This document shows, one piece after another, positions 54,885 through 61,762 of a stretch of DNA of 64,000 bases. The first letter of the stretch is position 1. Every line of letters begins with the position of its first letter. The position numbers and the translations under genes were made by a program. The notes under the pieces were generated by a model, which had not been told where the DNA came from, ran no database searches, and saw only the letters and a list, made by a program, of their open reading frames with translations. Location of the stretch: positions 38,853 through 102,852 of the forward strand of contig CANREV010000006.1 in NCBI GenBank assembly GCA_947629645.1, read 5' to 3'. Source of the DNA: an uncultured Acetatifactor sp. (GTDB lineage Bacteria > Bacillota > Clostridia > Lachnospirales > Lachnospiraceae).

Positions 54885-56117
54885 ATGACACAGGAAAGGA
54901 TCAACACGGCAATACGGAAATCAAAGGAGTATATCGATGGTCTTTCGATCCATTCGACAGTCAATGTGCCTGCAGACGTTGTGGCGGATGCGCACAAGTA
55001 TTTTACATGGGATAATGAGAAGCGCACTTTTGGAGAACAGCCGTACTTGTACGATTGGAGTTATTACAATGGCGTTGTGATGGAGGGATTGTATGACGTT
55101 TACAAAGCGGATCCTGAAAATAACGGCGTTTATCTGGATTATGTCAGGGAATATCTTGATGCTATGATTACAGCGGATGAGAACGGTCACAAGTCTCTGG
55201 AGTTTTCCCGCGCGGGCTATGTAGATTATCATGGCGCAGACTGCTATAAAACGGCGGCTCTTCTGGTGCGATTGGGCATAGACGAAAAAAATGAAGATTA
55301 TATGCAAGTCTGTCAGGATCTTTACCGGGATCTGACGGATACTTCTTACGTCAATTCTAAGGGGCACATTGTCCCCAAAGAATATATGGAGGAAGCGCTG
55401 GGGTATAACTATTGGCACAGCTGGGCGAATCATAAGCCGCCCAGGTTTAAGGTGTGGCTGGACGGTATCTATATGCTGCAGCCGTTTATTTCTCATTATG
55501 CCGCTGAGACGAAGGATGCCGCTCAGCTTGCTCTGGTACAGGAGCGGTTGAATTGGGTGGAGAAGAATCTGATCGCACCGGACGGCATGTATTGGCATGC
55601 TGCCAATAGCAAGGATGATCTGTGCAAGTTCCACTGGACCCGGGCCATGGGCTGGTACGGCATGGCAATGGCAGACGTTATGGAAGCGCTGCCTGAGGAA
55701 TACATGGAAAAACGCAAAGAAGCGTTAAAGATTTTTGTGGACGGAATGTTAAAATATCAGGATGAGAGCGGACTGTGGGCGAATGTTGCGGATTGGGAAG
55801 TCACCGATACAAACCGTCTTGAGGTCAGCGGCACGTCCATGATGGTCTATACGATCTTAAAAGGCGTCCGCAACGGCTGGCTGGATGAATCCTACAGGGA
55901 TGCCGCCGTGAAAGCGTTTACAGCTATAACGGAGCTGAAGCTGGACGGAGATGGCCTGCACGATATTTACTTTAGGGCTTCCGCAGACAATACAGATAAT
56001 TATCAGAGCGTTAAGTATTACATGACGGATGAAGGAAAAGGAAGCGGCCCTTTTATCATGGCTTACTCCGAGATGCTGAAGATGGAACAGGGAAAACAAA
56101 ACAGCAGGAATTTCTAA
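54885..56117 (+). CDS. GH105 unsaturated rhamnogalacturonyl hydrolase
   Basis: A 410-residue (alpha/alpha)6-barrel enzyme of the YteR/GH105 type, without a signal peptide. It removes the unsaturated uronic acid that pectin lyases such as PL11 leave at the oligosaccharide end. Motifs include the active-site Asp region KVWLDGIYMLQPF, with HWTRAMGWYGMAM and SGTSMMVYTI. GAGGAAAAG precedes the ATG. It sits between truA and rplM, normally neighbours, and fits the wall-bound PL11 enzyme encoded 17 kb upstream. Confidence 0.9.
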   Translation: MTQERINTAIRKSKEYIDGLSIHSTVNVPADVVADAHKYFTWDNEKRTFGEQPYLYDWSYYNGVVMEGLYDVYKADPENNGVYLDYVREYLDAMITADENGHKSLEFSRAGYVDYHGADCYKTAALLVRLGIDEKNEDYMQVCQDLYRDLTDTSYVNSKGHIVPKEYMEEALGYNYWHSWANHKPPRFKVWLDGIYMLQPFISHYAAETKDAAQLALVQERLNWVEKNLIAPDGMYWHAANSKDDLCKFHWTRAMGWYGMAMADVMEALPEEYMEKRKEALKIFVDGMLKYQDESGLWANVADWEVTDTNRLEVSGTSMMVYTILKGVRNGWLDESYRDAAVKAFTAITELKLDGDGLHDIYFRASADNTDNYQSVKYYMTDEGKGSGPFIMAYSEMLKMEQGKQNSRNF

Positions 56118-56140
56118 CACAAAACAGCAGGAATTTCTAA
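56096..56140 (+). repeat. 23-bp tandem duplication at the GH105 stop
   Basis: ACAAAACAGCAGGAATTTCTAA occurs twice without change at 56096-56117 and 56119-56140. The first copy contains the GH105 stop codon; the second ends 8 bp before the rplM promoter. Confidence 0.9.
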
Positions 56141-56148
56141 AAAAGAAG

Positions 56149-56177
56149 TTGACATGCAGGGGAACCTATCATATAAT
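56149..56177 (+). promoter_or_regulatory. consensus sigma-A promoter of rplM-rpsI
   Basis: TTGACA and TATAAT, both perfect, with a 17-bp spacer. This is the best promoter match in the window. Confidence 0.92.
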
Positions 56178-56183
56178 ATAAAA

Positions 56184-56353
56184 CTGTGTGACAGTGTTTT
56201 TAAACGCGGCGCTAAAGCCCCGGCAAAGCGTTTGAAAGATAGAAACTGAGTTCGGAGAGGCATGTGCGGCAGATGCCGCGGGTGGGAACGGATCCGGACG
56301 CGATGGATCTGCTGAAACTGGTCCGATGAAAATAGTAATACGGAGGAAATATC
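56184..56353 (+). promoter_or_regulatory. 5' leader of rplM-rpsI
   Basis: About 170 nt of leader with a GCGGC-agat-GCCGC hairpin (56266-56279) and a CGGAC/GTCCG pair (56293-56327) close to the Shine-Dalgarno CGGAGG. An L13-type autoregulatory leader is known in Firmicutes; whether this is one needs a covariance search. Confidence 0.4.
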
Positions 56354-56782
56354 ATGAAAACTTTTATGGCAAGTTCTGCTACCATTGATAGAAAGTGGTA
56401 TGTAGTGGATGCTGCAAATATGACTCTTGGACGCCTTGCATCTGAGGTTGCCAGGATATTAAGAGGAAAACACAAGCCTATTTTCACTCCTCATATGGAT
56501 TGCGGCGATTATGTGATCGTTGTCAACGCAGAGAAGATCAATGTTACCGGAAGGAAGCTGGATCAGAAGGTTTACCATCATCATTCCGGTTATATCGGAG
56601 GTATGAAAAACGTAACTTTGCGCGAGAAGTTAGCTAAGAAACCTGAAGAGGTGATCGAGCTGGCTGTCAAAGGCATGCTTCCCAAGGGACCTTTAGGAAG
56701 GCAGATGTATACCAAGCTTCACGTCTATGCGGGACCTGAGCATCCTCATATGGCTCAGAAGCCTGAGGTACTGACATTCTAA
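56354..56782 (+). CDS. rplM: 50S ribosomal protein L13
   Basis: A 142-residue early-assembly protein. [20 protein letters not shown] and the C-terminal [20 protein letters not shown] are typical. The CGGAGGAAATATC site precedes the ATG. It forms a two-gene operon with rpsI, 21 bases on. Confidence 0.98.
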   Translation: MKTFMASSATIDRKWYVVDAANMTLGRLASEVARILRGKHKPIFTPHMDCGDYVIVVNAEKINVTGRKLDQKVYHHHSGYIGGMKNVTLREKLAKKPEEVIELAVKGMLPKGPLGRQMYTKLHVYAGPEHPHMAQKPEVLTF

Positions 56783-56803
56783 GGGATAGGAGGAAAATAA
56801 ATC

Positions 56804-57199
56804 ATGGCTAAGACGGAAAGATACTATGGTACGGGCAGAAGAAAGAAATCCATCGCAAGAGTATATTTGGTACCCGGAAAAGGCGATGTTACTATCAATA
56901 AGAGGAGCATGGATGAGTATTTCGGGCAGGAGACTTTGAAGGTCATTGTTTGTCAGCCTTTGGCTGCTATTGATAGTGTTGGCAAATACGATGTGATCGT
57001 TAATGTGCGCGGCGGCGGATATACCGGTCAGGCAGGCGCGATCAGACATGGTATTGCGAGAGCGCTGCTTCAGGTAGACGCGGATTACAGGCCTGTTTTA
57101 AAGCAGGCGGGCTTCCTGACCAGAGATCCCCGTATGAAGGAGAGAAAGAAGTACGGTCTCAAAGCAGCTCGTCGCGCTCCGCAGTTCAGCAAGCGATAA
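56804..57199 (+). CDS. rpsI: 30S ribosomal protein S9
   Basis: A 131-residue protein whose C-terminal Lys-Arg tail (APQFSKR) reaches the P-site tRNA. The start [20 protein letters not shown] is conserved and the C-terminus is intact, so the element inserted downstream did not alter the gene. Confidence 0.98.
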   Translation: MAKTERYYGTGRRKKSIARVYLVPGKGDVTINKRSMDEYFGQETLKVIVCQPLAAIDSVGKYDVIVNVRGGGYTGQAGAIRHGIARALLQVDADYRPVLKQAGFLTRDPRMKERKKYGLKAARRAPQFSKR

Positions 57200-57230
57200 T
57201 CGACTGCTCAGGCTATATCAAAATGGTTCA

Positions 57231-57264
57231 AAAAGCCCGGAAAATCAAGGTTTTCCGGGCTTTT
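57231..57264 (+). terminator. intrinsic terminator after rpsI
   Basis: AAAAGCCCGGAAAA and TTTTCCGGGCTTTT form a perfect 14-bp stem with a 6-base loop. It works on both strands and marks the end of the chromosomal backbone before the mobile element. Confidence 0.92.
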
Positions 57265-57332
57265 GCTATATCTAAACGGGCTGATATGGTTTGACCAAAT
57301 TTGGCAAAACGAGAGCGGATTTCACCCAATTT

Positions 57333-57407
57333 TTAGTGGTTAAATATAGGACAACCGGCAAAAATGGGGTCAAAAAACGGCCTTAGTGGTTAAAAAATAG
57401 GACAACC
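57333..57407 (+). repeat. pair of 24/25-bp direct repeats at the left end of the mobile element
   Basis: TTAGTGGTTAAA, two or three A/T bases, then ATAGGACAACC occurs at 57333-57356 and 57383-57407, spaced 50 bp. Placed between the rpsI terminator and parA, they could be integrase arm sites, parS-like sites or an origin part. The gap 57265-57665 otherwise holds two terminator hairpins and no ORF. Confidence 0.7.
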
Positions 57408-57527
57408 AGAGAGCAATTTCGGGGGTATTTTTGAGGGTGATTTGGCACTCTCAGACACCGGATTTTTCGCTGGAGGGTTTGGCATAATCTGACCAAATCT
57501 GAACAATTAAATACGATTCTAATGCAG

Positions 57528-57559
57528 GCACTCAGTAACAAATAACTGGGTGCTTTTTT
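57528..57559 (+). terminator. terminator-like hairpin 1 upstream of parA
   Basis: GCACTCAGT and ACTGGGTGC (one G-T pair) around an 8-base loop, followed by TTTTTT. It would shield the element from upstream transcription. Confidence 0.75.
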
Positions 57560-57586
57560 GTTTCAGAGATTCCGGCATTAGAAAGG

Positions 57587-57621
57587 GCCGTCACTTTATG
57601 ATTTTGAAGTGGCGGCTTTTT
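57587..57621 (+). terminator. terminator-like hairpin 2 upstream of parA
   Basis: GCCGTCACTT and AAGTGGCGGC (one G-T pair) around a 10-base loop, followed by TTTTT, 45 bp before parA. It may instead be an attenuator for the parA operon. Confidence 0.7.
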
Positions 57622-57665
57622 CTATTTCCAGAAACAACAGCAACAATTAGAAATGAGGTGAAGTC

Positions 57666-58487
57666 ATGAACACACAAATCATCGCCATCGCCAACCAGAA
57701 AGGCGGCGTTGGCAAAACAACAACCTGTGCGAACTTGGGAATAGGTCTGGCACAGGCCGGAAAGAAAGTGCTTCTAATCGACGGGGACCCACAAGGAAGT
57801 CTGACAATCAGCTTGGGAAATCCGCAACCGGACAAGCTGCCATTTACACTGTCGGATGCAATGGGCAAAATTCTGATGGATCAGCCTATACGCCCCGGAG
57901 AAGGTATTCTGCATCATGCAGAAGGCGTTGACCTGATGCCTGCGGATATTCAGCTTTCCGGTATGGAGGTTTCTCTGGTAAACGCCATGAGCCGTGAAAC
58001 GGTTTTACGGCAATATCTGGACACACTGAAGGGACAATATTCCCATATCCTGATTGACTGTCAGCCCTCGTTGGGGATGCTTACAGTCAATGCGCTGGCT
58101 GCTGCGAACAGGATCATAATTCCCGTTCAGGCAGAGTATCTGCCCGCCAAAGGACTGGAACAGCTTTTATCTACGGTCAGCAAGGTAAAACGGCAGATCA
58201 ATCCAAAGCTCCAGATTGACGGTATCCTGCTGACGATGGTGGATAACCGCACCAACTTTGCCAAAGAGATTGCTGCTTTGCTGCGGGACACCTATGGAAG
58301 TAAAATCAAAGTCTTTGGAACGGAGATTCCACACTCTGTCCGTGCAAAGGAAATTAGCGCAGAGGGAAAAAGCATTTTCGTCCATGACCCTGGCGGTAAG
58401 GTGGCAGAGGGGTATCGAAATCTGACGAAGGAGGTGTTGAAACTTGAAAAGCAGCGCGAAAAAAGTAGAACTGGCATCGGTAGATGA
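57666..58487 (+). CDS. parA: ParA-family partition ATPase
   Basis: A 273-residue Walker-type ATPase of the Soj/ParA group. The deviant Walker A is NQKGGVGKTTTCANLG, and ILIDCQPSLGMLTVNALAAA is the second motif. With ParB it could partition the excised circular element or support its replication. GAGGTGAAGTC precedes the ATG. The parB start lies 44 bases inside this gene. It is the first gene of the mobile element in this window. Confidence 0.93.
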   Translation: MNTQIIAIANQKGGVGKTTTCANLGIGLAQAGKKVLLIDGDPQGSLTISLGNPQPDKLPFTLSDAMGKILMDQPIRPGEGILHHAEGVDLMPADIQLSGMEVSLVNAMSRETVLRQYLDTLKGQYSHILIDCQPSLGMLTVNALAAANRIIIPVQAEYLPAKGLEQLLSTVSKVKRQINPKLQIDGILLTMVDNRTNFAKEIAALLRDTYGSKIKVFGTEIPHSVRAKEISAEGKSIFVHDPGGKVAEGYRNLTKEVLKLEKQREKSRTGIGR

Positions 58488-59370
58488 TCTGTTTTCTACG
58501 GAGGAGAGCCGTGCCGATGCTCAGAGAGAAAAAGTAGTAGAAATCCCGCTGTCGGAACTGCACCCGTTCAAAGGGCATCCATTCAAAGTCAAGGATGACG
58601 AAGCCATGATGGAGACCGCAGACAGTATCAAGCAGTATGGCGTTCTGGTTCCGGCGATTGCTCGACCGGACCCGGAGGGCGGTTATGAGCTGGTAGCCGG
58701 ACACAGGCGGCACAGAGCCAGTGAGCTGGCAGAAAAGGAGACCATGCCGGTCATTGTTCGGGATTTGGATGATGATGCCGCCACGATCATTATGGTTGAC
58801 AGCAACCTGCAACGAGAAAGTCTGCTCCCCAGTGAAAGAGCATTTGCCTACAAGATGAAGCTGGATGCCATGAAACATCAGGGAGAGCGAGTTGATTTAA
58901 CTTCGTCCCAAGTTGGGACGAAGTTGAGAGCCGATGAAATATTGGCTCAGCAGGCTGGTTCAAGCAGAAATCAAGTTCAGCGCTATATCCGTCTGACAGA
59001 GCTGATTCCTGAATTGATGGATATGGTGGATGAAAAGAAGATTGCCCTGAACCCTGCCTATGAGCTGTCCTTTCTCAAAAAGGAGGAACAGGTAGACCTG
59101 TTGGACGCGATGGACAGCGAACAGGCTACCCCTTCTCTTTCTCAAGCCCAGCGGCTCAAGAAATACAGTCAGGAGGGGCATCTGACCCTCGATATGATGC
59201 GTGTCATCATGGGTGAGGAAAAGAAAAGCGATCTGGACCGAGTGACATTTACCTCTGACACCTTGCGGAAGTATTTCCCTAAAAGCTATACGCCCCAGCG
59301 GATGCAGGAAACCATCATCAAGTTGCTGGAGGCATGGCAGAAAAAGCGTCAGAGAGACCAGGAACGATGA
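58444..59370 (+). CDS. parB: ParB-family partition protein
   Basis: A 308-residue protein with the ParB N-terminal CTPase domain (LVAGHRRHRASELAEKE and VDSNLQRESLLPSERAFAYK), a helix-turn-helix part near residue 160 (ILAQQAGSSRNQVQRYIRLT), and a C-terminal dimer part. The start is TTG, about nine bases after AAGGAGGT, inside the parA end. A perfect 27-bp palindrome occurs within the gene (see separate entry). Confidence 0.92.
   Translation: MKSSAKKVELASVDDLFSTEESRADAQREKVVEIPLSELHPFKGHPFKVKDDEAMMETADSIKQYGVLVPAIARPDPEGGYELVAGHRRHRASELAEKETMPVIVRDLDDDAATIIMVDSNLQRESLLPSERAFAYKMKLDAMKHQGERVDLTSSQVGTKLRADEILAQQAGSSRNQVQRYIRLTELIPELMDMVDEKKIALNPAYELSFLKKEEQVDLLDAMDSEQATPSLSQAQRLKKYSQEGHLTLDMMRVIMGEEKKSDLDRVTFTSDTLRKYFPKSYTPQRMQETIIKLLEAWQKKRQRDQER
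58899..58925. promoter_or_regulatory. 27-bp perfect palindrome inside parB
   Basis: AACTTCGTCCCAA-G-TTGGGACGAAGTT: 13-bp arms around one base. It codes for LTSSQVGTKL between the ParB nuclease-like and helix-turn-helix parts. It is a candidate parS-type site for ParB itself, though coding constraint may explain part of it. Confidence 0.5.
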
Positions 59371-59382
59371 AAGGAGCCGCCT

Positions 59383-59658
59383 ATGATGGATATTTCAGCC
59401 CGTGAGCTGAAAGGACATAACATTCTCGCCGTAGAGAGGTTTTGGGATAACACCCGCTGGATGATTGAGTTTTCCGTCCTGCGTCCCAGCACAGCTTACG
59501 GCAGCCCCGGAGAGGAAATGCGGCTGTTTTTGACCGAGGACGGGTATCAGGCTGCTCTGCAAAGCCAGCAGCGTCGGGAGATTAAGATCAAGCGTTACGC
59601 TCGTGTGATTGAGGGACATATCCTCGATTTCAAACCGGGAAAACGCCGCCGCTCATAA
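59383..59658 (+). CDS. small conserved protein of conjugative elements
   Basis: A 91-residue protein of unknown function, common in Tn1549-like elements as I recall. The core DNTRWMIEFSVL, then GEEMRLFLTEDGYQAAL, is related to the product of 60849-61163 (DTRHMIIFDVL, then GERTRLFLSDTGYEKAL), so the two are paralogues. GAAAGGAGCCGCCT precedes the ATG. No catalytic motif is visible; a role in regulation or DNA processing is a guess. Confidence 0.75.
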   Translation: MMDISARELKGHNILAVERFWDNTRWMIEFSVLRPSTAYGSPGEEMRLFLTEDGYQAALQSQQRREIKIKRYARVIEGHILDFKPGKRRRS

Positions 59659-59687
59659 ACCCATACAACGAAAGGAAAGGAATGACT

Positions 59688-59873
59688 ATGTGTACGGTAA
59701 AGGAAATTCAAGAAGCAATCCGGGAAGATTGCAAATCTCAGCATGACATGGAATCAACGGATATTGACCGAGTGATGCAAACACTTCCTTTCGCCCAGGA
59801 GGAGCCATTTACAGAGGCGCGTCCTCGAAAGCCGCTGTTTTGGTTCTATGCAAGAAAATTTGAAAAGTGTTGA
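59688..59873 (+). CDS. small hypothetical protein of the mobile element
   Basis: A 61-residue soluble protein (MCTVKEIQEAIREDCKSQHD) with a short helical first half and a basic end. The track uses ATG 59682, but AAAGGAAAGG is better placed for ATG 59688. The family is not recognised. A terminator-like hairpin follows directly. Confidence 0.6.
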   Translation: MCTVKEIQEAIREDCKSQHDMESTDIDRVMQTLPFAQEEPFTEARPRKPLFWFYARKFEKC

Positions 59874-59876
59874 ACA

Positions 59877-59911
59877 CCGCAATTCTTTGGAATGAGGATT
59901 GCGGTTTTTTT
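59877..59911 (+). terminator. terminator-like hairpin between element genes
   Basis: CCGCAAT and ATTGCGG form a 7-bp stem with a 14-base loop, followed by seven T. It lies 30 bases before the next start and may limit read-through. Confidence 0.7.
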
Positions 59912-59940
59912 GTACCCAAAATTCGGAAGGAGTGAGGTCG

Positions 59941-60801
59941 ATGGCCGTTTTTCGCATTGAACGGACCCGTGATTATACCGTGATGAGCAATCATCATTTA
60001 CGAAATGCAAACCTGTCGTTAAAAGCCAAGGGACTGCTTTCCATGATGTTATCTTTGCCAGAGGACTGGAATTACACCACCCGTGGTCTTGCAAAGATCT
60101 GTAAGGAGGGCGTGGATGCCATAGGCGCTGCGTTGCGGGAATTGGAGGCTGCTGGTTACATTGTGCGGCACAAGCTGCGTGACCGGCAGGGACGCATCAG
60201 CGATACAGAGTATGTCATATACGAGCAGCCACAGCTTAGAAAACCGGATACGGATTCACCAGATACGGAAAACCCGGATATGGATAAACCGGATACGGAA
60301 AAGCCCGCAGAATTAAATATAGAGAAATCTAATACTCAAAAACAAAATATTTATGGATCAAGTACCGATTCCATTCCCTTCCGGGATTGCGCGGCAGATT
60401 GTCTGCCGGAACGGAAAGGAAGGGATGCGATGTCACTCACAGAGATAGAGAGTTATCGGGAATTGATTCAGGAGAATATCGGGTATGAATACCTGTGTCA
60501 GCAGTATGAAACTTATCGGGAGGATTTGGATGAGATTGTGGAGCTAATCGTGGAAACGGTCTGTGCAAAGCGAAAGACCACCCGTATTGCAGGAAGTGAT
60601 TTTCCGCATGAAATCGTTCGTTCCAGGTTCTTGAAGCTGGATAACTCGCACATTGAGTTTGTCATGGACTGTTTACAGAAGAACACCACGGAAATTCGCA
60701 ACATGAAGCAGTATCTTCTGACCGTTCTGTTCAATGCACCGACCACGATAAGCAATCATTACACCTCACAAGTAAATCACGATCTGTATGGCGGCTGGTA
60801 A
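59941..60801 (+). CDS. replication-initiator-type helix-turn-helix protein of the mobile element
   Basis: A 286-residue protein. Residues 1-95 form a winged-helix domain (NANLSLKAKGLLSMMLSLPE, then EGVDAIGAALRELEAAGYIV) like RepA/replisome-organiser proteins. A linker with PDTxxPDT repeats follows, then a C-terminal domain (IESYRELIQENIGYEYLCQQ to the end) of the type called DUF6017 in Firmicutes elements. The track start 59899 lies in the hairpin; ATG 59941 follows AAGGAG. A role in element replication is inferred from the fold and the neighbourhood. Confidence 0.78.
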   Translation: MAVFRIERTRDYTVMSNHHLRNANLSLKAKGLLSMMLSLPEDWNYTTRGLAKICKEGVDAIGAALRELEAAGYIVRHKLRDRQGRISDTEYVIYEQPQLRKPDTDSPDTENPDMDKPDTEKPAELNIEKSNTQKQNIYGSSTDSIPFRDCAADCLPERKGRDAMSLTEIESYRELIQENIGYEYLCQQYETYREDLDEIVELIVETVCAKRKTTRIAGSDFPHEIVRSRFLKLDNSHIEFVMDCLQKNTTEIRNMKQYLLTVLFNAPTTISNHYTSQVNHDLYGGW

Positions 60802-60848
60802 ATGGTCGCTTTTTTATTGCCCGGAACTGCCGGGAGAAAGGAGCAAGC

Positions 60849-61163
60849 ATGATGTCTGAGGGAAAGACCATAGGGCAGCTGATGGAAGAAATGCGGGCAA
60901 AGGCAGGAGCGCAGAATTATCACGGTCATGGATATATGGACCTCCAGCGTTTTGCGGAGGACACCCGGCACATGATTATTTTTGATGTGCTGACGAACGA
61001 TTCCCCTGTTGGCTGGAAAGGCGAACGAACCCGCCTGTTCCTGTCGGATACCGGTTATGAAAAAGCACTGGATAGTCAGGAAAAGGGACAGATTAAGATT
61101 TTGAGCCACGCAAAGGTACGTCAGGGCAATCTGCACTATGACCGTTCTGACCAGTTACGCTAA
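60849..61163 (+). CDS. small conserved protein, paralogue of the 59383 gene product
   Basis: A 104-residue protein with the same core as the 59383-59658 product but a longer N-terminus (KTIGQLMEEMRAKAGAQNYH). Function unknown. GAAAGGAGCAAGC precedes the start. The two copies flank the HTH gene, suggesting an old duplication inside the element. Confidence 0.72.
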   Translation: MMSEGKTIGQLMEEMRAKAGAQNYHGHGYMDLQRFAEDTRHMIIFDVLTNDSPVGWKGERTRLFLSDTGYEKALDSQEKGQIKILSHAKVRQGNLHYDRSDQLR

Positions 61164-61173
61164 GGAGGGCGGT

Positions 61174-61215
61174 ATGAAGCGTTATCTTCTGCGGCGGCTG
61201 GTGGTTCCGCCTTAG
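61174..61215 (+). CDS. possible 13-codon leader peptide
   Basis: MKRYLLRRLVVPP after TAAGGAGGGCGGT, well spaced. It lies in the 98-base gap before pcfB. It is too short to judge by sequence alone, but the ribosome binding site is strong and the Arg/Leu/Pro content would suit a translation-dependent regulator. Confidence 0.35.
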   Translation: MKRYLLRRLVVPP

Positions 61216-61261
61216 CAAAAAAAGAGATTCCCTGCAAACTTCGTGGAAAGGAGGCGAGAAA

Positions 61262-61762
61262 ATGCAGGAAGAAGTGGAAAACAGAACTTTGACGCTGGTT
61301 GTCAGTGGAACAAAGTTTACCGGCAGAATGTTTAAGGCTGCCATAAGCAAGTACATGGCACATCGCAAGGAAAAGAAGCTGGAAAAACAGAGAAGCCGTG
61401 ATGCGCCGGTTGTTCCGCATGGGAAACAGACTGTGAAGCAGCTTGTCGGGCAGAATCAGGGAATATCCAATATTGAGATCACAGACCCCTCTATCAAGGC
61501 GTTTGAGAAAATTGCCCGGAAATATGGTGTGGATTATGCGGTGAAAAAGGACCGCAGCAGTTCTCCGCCAAAGTACCTGATTTTTTTCAAAGGCCGTGAT
61601 GCAGATGCTCTGACAGCAGCTTTTACAGAGTACACCAACAAAAAGGTCAAAAAGGCAACGAAAACAGAGCGCCCGTCCGTACTGGCAAAACTTAACCAGT
61701 TCAAAGAGATGGTTAAAAATGCTGTGGTGGATCGCACCAAGCGAAAGGAGCTGGAACGATGA
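61262..61762 (+). CDS. pcfB: PcfB-family (DUF3801) conjugation protein
   Basis: A 166-residue protein like PcfB of pCF10 and related DUF3801 proteins encoded just before the VirD4 coupling protein. The core KFTGRMFKAAISKYMAHRKE and EKIARKYGVDYAVKKDRS are visible. AAAGGAGGCGAGAA precedes the ATG, and the stop overlaps the coupling protein start (ATGA). It probably assists relaxosome docking. Confidence 0.85.
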   Translation: MQEEVENRTLTLVVSGTKFTGRMFKAAISKYMAHRKEKKLEKQRSRDAPVVPHGKQTVKQLVGQNQGISNIEITDPSIKAFEKIARKYGVDYAVKKDRSSSPPKYLIFFKGRDADALTAAFTEYTNKKVKKATKTERPSVLAKLNQFKEMVKNAVVDRTKRKELER

